A DNA stretch of 64,000 nt. Source: Streptomyces sp. NBC_00094. GTDB taxonomy: Bacteria; Actinomycetota; Actinomycetes; Streptomycetales; Streptomycetaceae. Of the stretch, positions 50,717 through 60,131 are shown one piece after another. Below the pieces are notes generated by a model. The model ran no database searches and was not told the origin of the DNA. It saw only the letters and a program-made list of their open reading frames with translations. How positions within the stretch are numbered: position 1 is the first letter of the stretch; each line of letters starts with the position of its first letter. Both the position numbers and the translations under genes were made by a program. Location: contig NZ_JAPEMB010000001.1 in the NCBI RefSeq assembly GCF_026343125.1, forward strand, positions 7,569,501 through 7,633,500, in the 5' to 3' direction.

Positions 50717-51297
50717 GGCGTGCCCCGCAGCTCCGCGATCACCGTGCGGAGGTCGGGGCGCGGCCCGCGGTTGTACGGCAGCTTGGACAGCAGGACGCCC
50801 ATGGCGCAGGAGTTGCTGAGCGCCGCGTAGGTGAGCCCGGCGCCGATGGCGGTGCCGATCAGGTGCGCGCCGGGCACGAACACGCCGACGACGCCGGTGG
50901 CCAGGACGATCGAGCCGGCCACGAGCCGCACCTGACGCTCCATGTCCCACCGCTCGGGACCCCGGTTGACGGGGGCGCCGACGGTCTCCCAGGCGACGAT
51001 GCCGCCTTCCAGGACGCGGAGGTTCGGCAGGCCGGCGTCGGCCAGCGCCTTCTCGGCCTGCGCGGCGCGGGCTCCGGAGCGGCAGACGAGCACGACGTCC
51101 TCGTCGAGGTGGGCGAGGAGCTCGGCGCGGTGCTCCCGCAGGGTGTCCAGGGGCACGTTGTACGAGCCCGGGATGTGAGCCGTACGGAACTCGCCGGACG
51201 TACGCACGTCGAGCAGGCGCGGCGCCCGCCCCTCCTGGACGAGCCGGTGCAGAACGGCGGGGGTGAGGGAGGGGGAGGGGGCGGGGGTGGTGCTCAT
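50713..51297 (-). CDS. rhodanese-DUF2892 membrane protein (YgaP-like)
   Basis: 194 residues, ATG 51297. N-terminal rhodanese with active-site C72 in LVCRSGARA, then a DUF2892 part with two membrane helices (VRLVAGSIVLATGVVGVF and the following TAIGAGLTYAALSNSC). YgaP-type proteins move sulfane sulfur at the membrane. It heads a two-gene operon with TauE; operator 2 lies directly upstream. Confidence 0.92.
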   Translation of the reverse strand: MSTTPAPSPSLTPAVLHRLVQEGRAPRLLDVRTSGEFRTAHIPGSYNVPLDTLREHRAELLAHLDEDVVLVCRSGARAAQAEKALADAGLPNLRVLEGGIVAWETVGAPVNRGPERWDMERQVRLVAGSIVLATGVVGVFVPGAHLIGTAIGAGLTYAALSNSCAMGVLLSKLPYNRGPRPDLRTVIAELRGTP

Positions 51298-51315
51298 GGG
51301 GTTCCATTCGATGTG

Positions 51316-51349
51316 CCCCCTTGAATACCCCGGGGGGTATTCAAGGGGG
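51316..51349. promoter_or_regulatory. CsoR/CstR operator 2, long perfect palindrome
   Basis: 16-bp perfect arms (51316-51331 and 51334-51349) around GG, with the core ATACCCC-GG-GGGGTAT at 51325-51340. It is 18 nt upstream of the rhodanese start, between that gene and the stop of the CstB-like gene, and could also serve as a hairpin terminator for the latter. Confidence 0.9.
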
Positions 51350-51396
51350 CGTGAGGTGCCCGGGCGCGGTGGGCCACGGGGTGAGCGGGGGACCGG

Positions 51397-52785
51397 TCAG
51401 GCGCTGACGGCCTGGGCCGACAGGGCCCAGGCGGCGTATCCGCCGAGGATGTCGGACACGTCGGTGAACCCCCGGTGGCGCAGCAGACTGGCCGCGATGG
51501 AGGAACGGTGCCCGCCTGCGCAGTGCAGGACGAGGGGCTGGTCGGCGGGCAGCTCGCCGCTGCGTGCGGGCAGTTCGCTCAGCGGGATGTGCAGGGCGGA
51601 CTCGATGAAGCCGTTCGCCTCGCGCTCGCCGCAGGTGCGGACGTCCACCACGACGGGAGGCTCGTCGCCGGTGAGGGCGGCACGCAGCTGCGCGGCGGTC
51701 ACGCGGCTCGCGGGAGCGACCTCGTCGGCGAGTTCCTCCAGGGCGTCCTCGGGGTTGCGCAGGTATCCCACGGCGCGGTCGAAGCCGATCCGGGCGAGGC
51801 GCGTGACGACCTCCTCCTCCCGGTTCTGCGGGGCCATGACGACCAGTTCGTCGGCCGGATCGAGCACCGTGCCCGCCTGCTCGGCGAACCGCCCGTCGGC
51901 GGGCACGTTCACCGCGCCGCGCAGGTGTCCGGCCGCGAACTCCTGCGGGTCGCGGGTGTCCACCACGACCGCGTCGGCGGCCCGAAGCTCACCGAACTCG
52001 GCGAGCGTCAGCGGGCGTGGGGCGGTGGAGGCGTCGTACCGGACCCGGTCCTTGCGGTTCAGCTCGGCGTCGTAGGCGAAGTAGCCGGGCGCGGTGGGCT
52101 GGCCGGCGGTGACGAGTGCGACGAACTCCTCCCGACCCATCGGCGCGCAGGCGTAGTTGGTCGCGCGCTGCTCGCCGATGGTCGACTGCTTCTCCGTCGA
52201 GAGGTTCTTGCCGCAGGCGGAGCCGGCGCCATGCGCGGGGAAGACCCGCACCTCGTCGGCGAGGCCCATCAGTTTGTTCTGCACGCTGTCGTGGAGCATG
52301 GCGCCCAGCTGCTCTGCGGTGACGCCGACGGAGGCGAGCAGGTCGGGGCGACCGACGTCGCCGATGAACAGCGCGTCGCCCGTGAGGACGCCGTACGGGA
52401 CGGGGTCGTCGGCGTGTTCGTACACGAGGACGCTGATCGACTCCGGGGTGTGCCCGGGCGTCTCCATGATCTCCAGGGTGACGGCGCCGAGCGAGATCCG
52501 CTCTCCCTCGCCGAGCTCGCGGATCGGGTACTCGGTCTCGGCCCGCCGGCCGTAGCCGATCCAGGCGCCGGTCTCGTCCGCCATCTCCAGGTGACCGGCG
52601 ACGAAGTCCGCGTGGAAGTGCGTGTTGATCACGCCGACCACCGTGAACCCGTGGGCGGAGGCATCGGCCAGGTACTCGGAGACGTCCCGGCGCGGGTCGA
52701 CGACCACGGCCCGGCCGCTCTCCTCGTCGGCGATCATGTACGACGCCTGGGAGAGGCAGTCGAGGTAGTACTGGGTGAAGAACAC
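51397..52785 (-). CDS. CstB-like persulfide dioxygenase-rhodanese fusion
   Basis: 462 residues from GTG 52785 (GAAGGGA 6 nt upstream). Residues 1-240 are an ETHE1-like metallo-beta-lactamase-fold persulfide dioxygenase: H56, H58, D60, H65 (THFHADFVAGH), ETPGHTPES, TGDALFIGDVGRPDL. Residues about 255-345 are a rhodanese-like domain without catalytic Cys (VVMAPQNREEE). Residues 360-462 are an active rhodanese with C422 (LHCAGGHRS). This three-part order is that of CstB. It oxidises persulfides to sulfite and thiosulfate. Confidence 0.92.
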   Translation of the reverse strand: MFFTQYYLDCLSQASYMIADEESGRAVVVDPRRDVSEYLADASAHGFTVVGVINTHFHADFVAGHLEMADETGAWIGYGRRAETEYPIRELGEGERISLGAVTLEIMETPGHTPESISVLVYEHADDPVPYGVLTGDALFIGDVGRPDLLASVGVTAEQLGAMLHDSVQNKLMGLADEVRVFPAHGAGSACGKNLSTEKQSTIGEQRATNYACAPMGREEFVALVTAGQPTAPGYFAYDAELNRKDRVRYDASTAPRPLTLAEFGELRAADAVVVDTRDPQEFAAGHLRGAVNVPADGRFAEQAGTVLDPADELVVMAPQNREEEVVTRLARIGFDRAVGYLRNPEDALEELADEVAPASRVTAAQLRAALTGDEPPVVVDVRTCGEREANGFIESALHIPLSELPARSGELPADQPLVLHCAGGHRSSIAASLLRHRGFTDVSDILGGYAAWALSAQAVSA

Positions 52786-52945
52786 GGCAATCCCTTCGTG
52801 TGGAACGGGCACCCCGAGTCGGGTGCGCCGGCCGCGCGCCGCGTACTCGTCGGACTCGCGGAGGTCGACGGCGAACGCGCCCTGAGCGGGTCGGCCGCGA
52901 CGGCGTCCGGACCTGCTTCACGCATCGAGACATCCCTTGCTGGCG

Positions 52946-52961
52946 ATACCCCCATGGGTAT
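52946..52961. promoter_or_regulatory. CsoR/CstR operator 3
   Basis: ATACCCCCATGGGTAT, 160 nt upstream of the CstB-like start, in the divergent region shared with the MFS gene. Confidence 0.85.
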
Positions 52962-53001
52962 GTACGCCCTCGACCGTAAGGTGGCGCCACAGGGAAGTCA
53001 A

Positions 53002-53017
53002 ATACCCCCCTGGGTAT
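53002..53017. promoter_or_regulatory. CsoR/CstR operator 4
   Basis: ATACCCCCCTGGGTAT, 56 bp centre-to-centre from operator 3. Confidence 0.85.
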
Positions 53018-53059
53018 CCTGGATCGCGGTGTGGCGTACGCCTCGAAGTCTGGCTTCAT

Positions 53060-53075
53060 ATACCCTGCGGGGTAT
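53060..53075. promoter_or_regulatory. CsoR/CstR operator 5
   Basis: ATACCCTGCGGGGTAT, 58 bp from operator 4. Three sites in 130 bp suggest control of both divergent promoters. Confidence 0.85.
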
Positions 53076-53257
53076 TCTGATCTGCAGGTACGTGCTTCCT
53101 GGCAGACAGGACTTCCTGGATGCCCCGGAGGGCCGGCGCCGTATGACCGCCCTCGCACGGCGTGCGCGTGCACGCGCTTCGGTGGACGACCGGGACCGTG
53201 TCCGGCGCCCCCGCGCCCGCAGCCCGCCATCCCGTCAAGGCTCGGAGGAGTCCGCTC

Positions 53258-54535
53258 GTGAATGCCACGCCCACGGTCGGCGCACCGACCGAAGCCCATC
53301 GGCGTCCGGTCCGCCTCGGTCTGCGCGAGAACTGGCTCCAGTTCTCCCTGCTCGTCGTCGTCAACATCGCCGTAGGCGGCCTGGTGGGCCTGGAACGAAC
53401 CACCGTGCCGCTCATCGGCACCGACACGTTCGGCCTGACCAGCGACCTTGCGGTCTTCTCCTTCATCAGCGCCTTCGGCCTCACCAAGGCGCTGACCAAC
53501 CTCGCCGCCGGAGCCCTGACGGCCCGCTTCCGCCGCAAACATCTCCTCGTCGTCGGCTGGCTGATCGGCATCCCCGTGCCCTTCGTCCTCGCCTGGGCAC
53601 CCGCCTGGGGATGGATCGTCGCCGCGAACGTCCTGCTCGGCCTCAACCAGGGCCTGACCTGGTCGATGACGGTCAACATGAAGATCGACCTCGTGGGACC
53701 CGCCCGCAGGGGCCTGGCCACCGGCCTGAACGAGGCCGCGGGCTACACAGCCGTCGGCGCCACCGCTCTTCTCACCGGCTACCTCGCCACCTCCTACGGG
53801 CTGCGCCCCGTCCCCGAGCTGATCGGAGTGGTCTTCGTCGTCGCCGGTCTCGCCCTGGCCCTGGTCGTACGGGACACGGCCGCGCACGTCGCGCTCGAAC
53901 TCGCCCAGCAGACCAAGCCCCTGCCCGCCGGCGAGAGCTCGGGACTGGCCGCCACGTTCGCCCGCACCTCCTGGCGCCACCGATCCCTGCGCGGGACCAG
54001 CCAAGCCGGGCTGGTCAACAACCTCAACGACGGCCTGACCTGGGGCGTCTTTCCGCTCCTGTTCACCGACCACGGCCTGGGCCTGGCCGCCGTCGGCCTC
54101 ATCAAGGGGCTCTACCCCATCGTGTGGGGCATCGGCCAGATCCCCACCGGTCACCTCGCCGACCGCATCGGCCGCAAACCCCTGATCGTCACCGGCATGT
54201 TCGTCCAAGCCGCCGGACTCGTCCTCGCCCTCACGCTGCTGGACACACCACTCCTGGCAGGAGTCCTGTCCGCGATCGCCCTGGGACTCGGCACCGCCAT
54301 GGTCTATCCCGCACTCATCGCCTCCGTCTCCGACCACGCCCACCCCGCCTGGCGCGCCAACGCCCTGGGTACCTACCGCTTCTGGCGCGACATCGGTTAC
54401 GCCGCCGGTGCCCTGGTCGCCGGGGTCCTCGCCGGCATGGTCGGCCTCCACGGCACCGTCATCGCCGCCGCCGTCCTCACCGCGGCGTCCGGCCTCCTCG
54501 CCGCCCGCTGGATCACCGACACCGAGAAGGCCTGA
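53258..54535 (+). CDS. MFS transporter in the persulfide regulon
   Basis: 425 residues from GTG 53258 with GGAGGAG upstream. Twelve membrane segments. MFS motif-A-like sequences occur after TM2 (ALTARFRRKHLLV) and TM8 (GHLADRIGRKPLIV). Divergent from the CstB-like gene behind three CstR-type operators, so it is expected to be induced by reactive sulfur species. Substrate unknown; a sulfur anion is a reasonable guess. Confidence 0.88.
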   Translation: MNATPTVGAPTEAHRRPVRLGLRENWLQFSLLVVVNIAVGGLVGLERTTVPLIGTDTFGLTSDLAVFSFISAFGLTKALTNLAAGALTARFRRKHLLVVGWLIGIPVPFVLAWAPAWGWIVAANVLLGLNQGLTWSMTVNMKIDLVGPARRGLATGLNEAAGYTAVGATALLTGYLATSYGLRPVPELIGVVFVVAGLALALVVRDTAAHVALELAQQTKPLPAGESSGLAATFARTSWRHRSLRGTSQAGLVNNLNDGLTWGVFPLLFTDHGLGLAAVGLIKGLYPIVWGIGQIPTGHLADRIGRKPLIVTGMFVQAAGLVLALTLLDTPLLAGVLSAIALGLGTAMVYPALIASVSDHAHPAWRANALGTYRFWRDIGYAAGALVAGVLAGMVGLHGTVIAAAVLTAASGLLAARWITDTEKA

Positions 54536-54657
54536 CGCCTGCCTCCTCCGGCGCCCCCAGTCGCAGGCCTCGGAGTTCGCCGGATTTCCTTTGCCTGCGC
54601 CGTCGATGGCGGTCTATCGTCGAGCGGTCCGATTCGCTTTCGTCCCGAAGGCGGCCC

Positions 54658-55167
54658 ATGCCCCTCCGCCCTGCGATCGCCGGCGACGCCGACCTCCTCT
54701 GGAGCGTCCTGCTGGAGGCGTACAACTGGAACGGCGAGCAGAGGTTCCACGTCGAGGAGCTCGTCGCCGATCCGTATGCCGCGCGCTACCTCACCGACTG
54801 GCCCCGGGAGGGTGACTTCGGAGTGGTCGCCGAGACCGACACCGGCGAACCGATCGGAGCGGCCTGGGCGCGATACCTGTCCGAGGACAGGCCCGGGTAC
54901 GGCTTCGTCGCGCCGGACGTCCCCGAGCTGACCCTCGGTGTGCTGCCTGGCCATCGTGGTCGCGGGCACGGGCGCGCGCTCATGGAGGAGCTGATCCGGA
55001 CTGCCGCCGAGCGGCCGACTCCGGTCGCTCGGCTCAGCCTCAGCGTCGAGGACGGGAACCCCGCCGTACGCCTCTACACCTCTCTCGGCTTCACCCGAGT
55101 CGGGCGCAACGGCGACTCGGACACGATGGTGCTGACCCTCGGCGCGAACGGGCCGCTCGGGATCTGA
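54658..55167 (+). CDS. GNAT family N-acetyltransferase
   Basis: 169 residues from ATG 54658. GNAT motif A GVLPGHRGRGHGRALMEELI (acetyl-CoA pyrophosphate loop) and motif B NPAVRLYTSLGFTRVG are clear. The substrate is unknown. Stands alone, ending 17 nt before the convergent antiporter gene. Confidence 0.9.
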   Translation: MPLRPAIAGDADLLWSVLLEAYNWNGEQRFHVEELVADPYAARYLTDWPREGDFGVVAETDTGEPIGAAWARYLSEDRPGYGFVAPDVPELTLGVLPGHRGRGHGRALMEELIRTAAERPTPVARLSLSVEDGNPAVRLYTSLGFTRVGRNGDSDTMVLTLGANGPLGI

Positions 55168-55184
55168 GGCCGGTCCGCGACACC

Positions 55185-56417
55185 TCACCCCTTGCCCGAA
55201 GGCTCCGGGGAGGTGCGCCGAGCGCGGGCGTAGAGGCGGCCGACGGGCTCGGCGCTCAGGCCGTGCAGCACGATGCTCACCATGACGGTGATCACCATCA
55301 CCCGGGAGACGAAGTCACCGCCACCGGCAGCGGGCAGTTCGATCGCGGCGAGGAGGCCGAAGACCACCGAGGTCACTCCTCGGGGCCCCATCCACCCCAG
55401 GAACAGCCTGTCGGACAGGGACAGATCCGTACCGATCAGCGCGATCATCACGGGCACCAGGCGCACCAGGGTGACGGCGAGGAGTGCGTACAGGACGACG
55501 GAGAGGTGGAAGCCGTCCCAGAACTCGTCACTGACCAACTGACCGAACAGGAACCACAGACCGAGCGTCAGCAGGGTGACCAGATCGTCGGTCATCTTCA
55601 CGGTGTCCTCCGGCAGATGCCGCATCGCCGGCGCGATGCAGACGCCGGCGACGAAGGAGGCGACGAAGCCGTTGCCGCCCAGTGCCGTGGACAGGGTGTA
55701 CGCGGCGATGGGCACGCTCAGCACCGCGAGCCTCGTCGCGGCGGACAGCATCCAGCCCCGCGCCCAGGACCGGCGCAGCAGCGACCCGGACACGTAGCCG
55801 ACGAGTGATCCTGCTCCGACGGCCCAGCCCGCCGCTCCGACGGCGCCGAGGAGGGCCTCGGCGTAGTCGTCGCCCGCCGTGGGGGACTCGGCGGCGGCGG
55901 CGACGCAGAGCAGGAACACCGGCGAGACGATCCCGTCGCTCAGGCCGCCCTCGACGGTGAGTACTTCCCGGAGGCGTGCCGGGATGCGCTCGTCCCGCAC
56001 GACGGCCGCGGCGGGCGCCAGATCGAGGGGGACGACGACGGTCGCCAGCACCGCCAGAACCCATCCGGGCCGGTCGGGGAAGAAGGCGAGCGCGACCAGA
56101 AAGGCGGCGCCCAGGGTCAACGGCAGCGCGGCGCCCAGGAGACGGGCGACGACGCTCCTCTCCCGTCGGATGACTCCCGCCGGAACCTCGGTCGCGTCGA
56201 CGAAGAGCAGCAGGGCGAGGACGACCTCCACCGCGTGCTCGAAGCCGGCCATGTCACCGAGGTCGAAGACGAGGGGCGGGTCCGAGCCACTGGTGAGGGC
56301 GATGCCCGCCACCATCATGGCGATCGGCGCGGTGACGCTCCACAGCGCGAGCCGGCGCGACAGGACGCACCAGGTGAACAGAATGCCCGCGATGACGGTG
56401 ACGGCGATCAAGACCAT
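55185..56417 (-). CDS. CPA-type cation:proton antiporter
   Basis: 410 residues from ATG 56417 (in-frame codons reach 56486 but are not convincing). About 12 membrane segments; the ion-site region reads FVDATEVPAGVIRRER and the family block LDLAPAAAVVRDERIPARLREVLTVEGGLSDGIVSP is present in pieces. The C-terminal cytoplasmic tail is short. Likely Na+ or K+/H+ exchange at the membrane. Ribosome site weak. Confidence 0.85.
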   Translation of the reverse strand: MVLIAVTVIAGILFTWCVLSRRLALWSVTAPIAMMVAGIALTSGSDPPLVFDLGDMAGFEHAVEVVLALLLFVDATEVPAGVIRRERSVVARLLGAALPLTLGAAFLVALAFFPDRPGWVLAVLATVVVPLDLAPAAAVVRDERIPARLREVLTVEGGLSDGIVSPVFLLCVAAAAESPTAGDDYAEALLGAVGAAGWAVGAGSLVGYVSGSLLRRSWARGWMLSAATRLAVLSVPIAAYTLSTALGGNGFVASFVAGVCIAPAMRHLPEDTVKMTDDLVTLLTLGLWFLFGQLVSDEFWDGFHLSVVLYALLAVTLVRLVPVMIALIGTDLSLSDRLFLGWMGPRGVTSVVFGLLAAIELPAAGGGDFVSRVMVITVMVSIVLHGLSAEPVGRLYARARRTSPEPSGKG

Positions 56418-56756
56418 CCGCGCTTTCGGAGGGGTTCCCGGAGAGACGCAGCGTATGGCGAACTCCGGGCCGACTCGCGTCAGCACGCCGACAGCGGCCC
56501 TTCACGCCCGCGACCCGCCACCCGTCGGGCGACGCCCCGCGCCTGTCACCCGGCGCCCGTCACCCCGCTACCGCGGCGAGCACGTTTATCGGCTCTGGCC
56601 GGAGTTTCGTGATGTCCCGGTTCGCCCAGACCTGGCCACAGCAGATCCCCGGTGCGCCTATACGGGTCACTTCCGGGCGTCCCCCGAGCGAAAGACGCTC
56701 GGTGGGGGTAGGTCGCTTCGCGCAAGGTGACCTTGGGATCCGTGAGGAGATCAGCT
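56418..56756. other. intergenic region with GC-rich hairpin
   Basis: 339 nt between divergent genes. Holds a hairpin (CCCCCGAGCG AAAGA CGCTCG..GGGGG, 56680-56707) and no convincing gene. The hairpin is about 50 nt before the small ABM-like gene and could be a transcription start-region structure. Confidence 0.45.
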
Positions 56757-57041
56757 GTGTACGCAGTAATTCGGCGTTACGAAGGAGTGACTGACTCTGC
56801 CGAGGCGGGACGCCGAGTGGATGAGGGATTCGTGCCTCTCCTCCGCCGAGTCCCCGGCTTCGTGGCCTACTACTGGGTGGACGCCGGGGACGGAGTGATG
56901 GTCTCTACCAGCGTCTTTGAAGACCAGTCCGGGGCCGAAGAGTCGATCGAGCGGGCGGCGGACTTCGTAAGGGACAACCTCGCGTCGCTGCTCCCCAACC
57001 GTCCTCAGGTCACGGCCGGCATGGTTGTGGCTGCTGGGTAG
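56757..57041 (+). CDS. small ABM/dimeric alpha-beta barrel-like protein
   Basis: 94 residues from GTG 56757 (VYAVIRRYEG) with GAGGAGA 6 nt upstream. Pattern of strand, helix (VDEGFVPLLRRVPGF), strand (VAYYWVDAG), strand (VMVSTSVFED) and helix resembles antibiotic-biosynthesis-monooxygenase-like small proteins. No conserved cofactor residues visible. Function not assigned. Confidence 0.75.
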   Translation: MYAVIRRYEGVTDSAEAGRRVDEGFVPLLRRVPGFVAYYWVDAGDGVMVSTSVFEDQSGAEESIERAADFVRDNLASLLPNRPQVTAGMVVAAG

Positions 57042-57188
57042 CGACCTACGAAGGGGGCCGCTGGATCCCAGCCACCTCCACTCCGACGACCTGGCCCTTC
57101 ACGAAACTCCGGCCAGAGCCTCGAGTTTCCCCAGGCCCGCTCTCACTCCCCACTTGGTTGCGGACTTAACAAAAGTGATCATGTCGGG

Positions 57189-57962
57189 GTGACTCAACAA
57201 CCTGGCCCGTCCCGGCAGCCGCTCCAACCCGATCCCGAGCTGTACCCCGATGTTGCTGCTGCGGGGAGTCTCCGTGCAGCCCTCGCCCAGTGCGCCGCCG
57301 AAAACGACCTGGACGTCGGTGAGGTTCGGTCCTCGTCCGACGGTTCGTCGCTCATCCACGCAGGGATCATCAGCCGCAGCCCACGGCTGGACCGATTCAG
57401 CGTGGACCTCGGATCCGCGGAGCGGGTGTTCCTCACCGCCGCGTGGGGTCAAGGTGTGAATCTCACCAACGGCTCCACCAGCGACCTCGCTGAACTCGCC
57501 GAAGCAGCCGCGGCCTGGCGTGCAGGCGTCACCCTGGCCGAACTACAGACCGCGGCACCATTCCTGGAAGTCAGCCCCCTCGCTCTGGCCCACGAACGCG
57601 GTCCCGAGTACGCCGTGGCAGAGAAGTGGAGTCGCTACCTGACACCGGACCCCTACGAAGACCTGGAAATGCTCCATGCAGCGCACGCCGAACCCAGACT
57701 GAGGGCACTCTTCCCCTTCACCAGCCACGGGGCCCTGATGTTCAGCAGGTGCACCGGGTTCCCGTTCTCCCAGGACGTCTCGGCGATCTACCCGCTCGGT
57801 GACCGCCGCTATGCGGTTCATCACCGCAGCGAGCCATTCTCGCGCGAACCCGGCTACACCGCCCAGGAAGCCGCAGCGGTGGTCGTCGCCCACATGCCGG
57901 AGACCTGGGGGCCGGCGGTCGCAGGTACCCAACACGACCTGCGTGACCGCGACGGCCAGTGA
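57189..57962 (+). CDS. DUF6193-like protein
   Basis: 257 residues from GTG 57189 (VTQQPGPSRQPLQ). Conserved-looking blocks RVFLTAAWGQGVNLTNGSTSDL and ALFPFTSHGALMFSRCTG fit the DUF6193 family as I remember it, listed near natural-product genes in some genomes but with no known reaction. Soluble, no signal. Codon use is slightly less GC-biased than neighbours. Confidence 0.6.
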   Translation: MTQQPGPSRQPLQPDPELYPDVAAAGSLRAALAQCAAENDLDVGEVRSSSDGSSLIHAGIISRSPRLDRFSVDLGSAERVFLTAAWGQGVNLTNGSTSDLAELAEAAAAWRAGVTLAELQTAAPFLEVSPLALAHERGPEYAVAEKWSRYLTPDPYEDLEMLHAAHAEPRLRALFPFTSHGALMFSRCTGFPFSQDVSAIYPLGDRRYAVHHRSEPFSREPGYTAQEAAAVVVAHMPETWGPAVAGTQHDLRDRDGQ

Positions 57963-58116
57963 CCACACAAGGGCGCCCCCAGCAAAGAGTGCCATCAGCG
58001 CCGCCCGACGAAGCGCTGGTTGTCAGTGCCGCGTGCCACCCTGGCGGGGCCCGGCGGCGCCCATCCTTGAAGTCGATGCTGCCGCCGGGTCCCACCCCAG
58101 GACAACGGAGGATCGC

Positions 58117-58278
58117 ATGGACGTCTATCGGCTGACATAGGCGCGGGCGGGGCGGGACGAGCGGCAGGTCTCGGTCGTCAACTACGACGCGCCGAGCGCC
58201 GAGTACTACAAGGCCCGGAAGGCGGCCGAGGACGGCGTCAGCGACGTGGAGATCGTCCCGGTGGGACCGGGCCAGTAG
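58117..58278 (+). pseudogene. small gene with in-frame amber codon
   Basis: The frame ATG 58117 has an ideal ribosome site GGAGG 5 nt upstream, reads MDVYRLT, then TAG at 58138, then continues in the same frame with nearly all G/C third positions for 45 more codons (RDERQVSVVNYDAPSAEYYK...) to TAG 58276. A single TAC-to-TAG change would explain it. Either a recently broken 53-residue protein or a read-through. The family is unknown to me. The IS begins 80 nt downstream. Confidence 0.6.
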
Positions 58279-58358
58279 CCCGCCTGGCCCGGGTTGTCGG
58301 TGCCGGCTCGTAGCGTCGTGAGCAGGAAGGCCGGTTGTGTCGACGGTCAAGTAATTCG

Positions 58359-58383
58359 GCTCTGTCGGGGATCTTGTGATGCC
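58359..58383. repeat. IS left inverted repeat
   Basis: Starts GCTCTGTCGGGGATCTTGTG; pairs with the right repeat except for GG/AA and one C/T position. Confidence 0.85.
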
Positions 58384-58409
58384 ACGCGGCTGAGCTGGGC
58401 AGTCTCCGA

Positions 58410-60080
58410 GTGTGCGGTTCAGGGAATTTGGGGCGGTTGCTACCGCATTTGACGGGTGTGGTCGTGGAGTCGATCGAGCGGGTGGCCGGAGTGGTCACGT
58501 TTCGTACGTCGTGCCGGACGCTCCCGGCGAGATGTCCGGCATGCATGATGCCGTCGTGGCGAGTGCACGGTCGGTACTTGCGGCGACTCGCTGACGCTCC
58601 CGTCGGCGGTGCCCCGGTCGCGATCGAGCTGACGGTACGCCGTTTCAAATGCCTCACCGCCCGTTGTTCAGCGGTGACGTCCGCCGAGCAGATCCCCGGG
58701 CTGACCAGACCGCACGCCCGCTACACCCCGCTGCTTCGTGCCGCGCTCACCTCGATCGCGCTGACGCTGGCGGGACGACAAGGGGCGCGGTTAGCGGCCG
58801 AGCTGAGCATCCGGGTCGCGAAGGACACCCTCCTGCAGCTCCTACGCGCCGTTCCCGAACCACCTCCGACCCTGGTCAGAGTGCTTGGAGTGGACGATTT
58901 CGCACTCCGCAAAGGCGACTCATACGGCACCATCCTGGTCGACCTGGAGGCCCGGCGGCCGCTCGACGTGTTGCCCGGGCGGGACGCCGCGTCGTTGGCC
59001 GTCTGGCTGCGCGGCCACCCTGAAGTGGAGATTATCTGCCGGGACCGGGCTGGCGCCTACGCGGAGGGCGCCCGGGCCGGAGCTCCACAGGCCATGCAGG
59101 TCGCGGACGGGGGGGCATTTGTGGCGGAACCTCGCCGAGGCCGTGGAGAAGACGGTCGGCGCCCATTACGGCTGCATCCGGGCGGCGTTCGCGATACCCC
59201 CGGTCGCGAAGGAGTCCGCCGCGGGGGACCTGGCCACGAAGGAACCACCTACCGTCGAGACCACCTCATTCGTTCCTCAGGACGGAACACTCGACTCCTT
59301 GGGCCGCCCACGGTGCCTGGTGACTCGCACCAGCGAGCGATACGAAGCAGTCCAGCAGCGGCTAACCGAAGGGAAGACGCTGGCCGCGATCCGCCGTGAG
59401 CTGCGGCTCGACCACTCCACTGTGCGCCGCTTCACCCGAGCCCGCAGCCTCGACGAACTCCTGGTCAAGGCCACCAACCGGGCAACCATCCTGGACGAGT
59501 ACAAGACCTACCCGCACCAGCGGTGGAATGCCGGATGCCACGACACTCCCCAGCTGCACCGTGAACTGCGCGAACGAGGCTTCACCGGAGACGTCCAACG
59601 CGTCCGCCGCTACTTCCGCCCGTTCAAAAAGCCCCACAGCACCCGGCCCAAGCACCCGCCCGCGCCCCTCCCGAGCCTCGGCCGGCACCGAAGCCCCGCC
59701 GTGTCGTCCGTTGGATCATGACGAACCCCGGACATCTCACCGAGACCGATGCGACCGAACTCAAGGAGATCCGGGCCACCTGCCCCGAACTCGACGCCGC
59801 CGCACGGCACGTCCGCGACTTCGCCCACATGATGCGTGACCTCCGCGGCGAGCTACTGCCCTCCTGGATGGAACGCGTCCTCGCGGACAACCTGCCCGCC
59901 TTGCATAGTTTGGTCAACGGCTTGCGCCGTGATCACGACGCGGTCACTGCTGCCCTGACCACCTCATGGAGCTCGGGCCAGGTCGAAGGCCAGGTCACAC
60001 GCGTCAAGCTCCTCAACCGCATGGGCTTCGGCCGAGCCAACCTCGAGCTCCTCCGCCAACGGGTACTCCATAGTCCGTGA
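58410..60080 (+). pseudogene. ISL3-type transposase, two frameshifts
   Basis: Starts GTG 58410. The N-terminal zinc-finger part (CRTLPARCPACMMPSWRVHGRY), helix-turn-helix and DDE start (VRVLGVDDFALRKGDSYGTILVD) are in one frame. After a run of seven G near 59109 the homologous sequence (HLWRNLAEAVEKTVGAH) continues in another frame, and before about 59690 it changes again to the frame of KPRRVVRWIMTNPGHL and the C-terminal QVEGQVTRVKLLNRMGFGR. Two shifts make it inactive. The total matches a normal ISL3 transposase of about 550 residues. Confidence 0.9.
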
Positions 60081-60131
60081 TCTTTCCGAGGCCGCTCTCA
60101 GCTGCACGGACGAGGCCGGGATGATGGAGCA

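Noticed and set aside
52734..52955. A short minus-strand frame upstream of the CstB-like gene.
   Set aside because: Low-complexity Ser/Arg/Pro composition, overlaps the start of the CstB-like gene, no family pattern.
51475..55167. A 1230-codon plus-strand open frame through the CstB-like gene.
   Set aside because: Shadow of the minus-strand gene and then of the MFS gene; only its last 169 codons coincide with the real GNAT gene.
59100..59120. Programmed frameshift in the IS transposase at the G7 run.
   Set aside because: ISL3 transposases are normally one frame, and there is a second independent frame change downstream, so decay is simpler.
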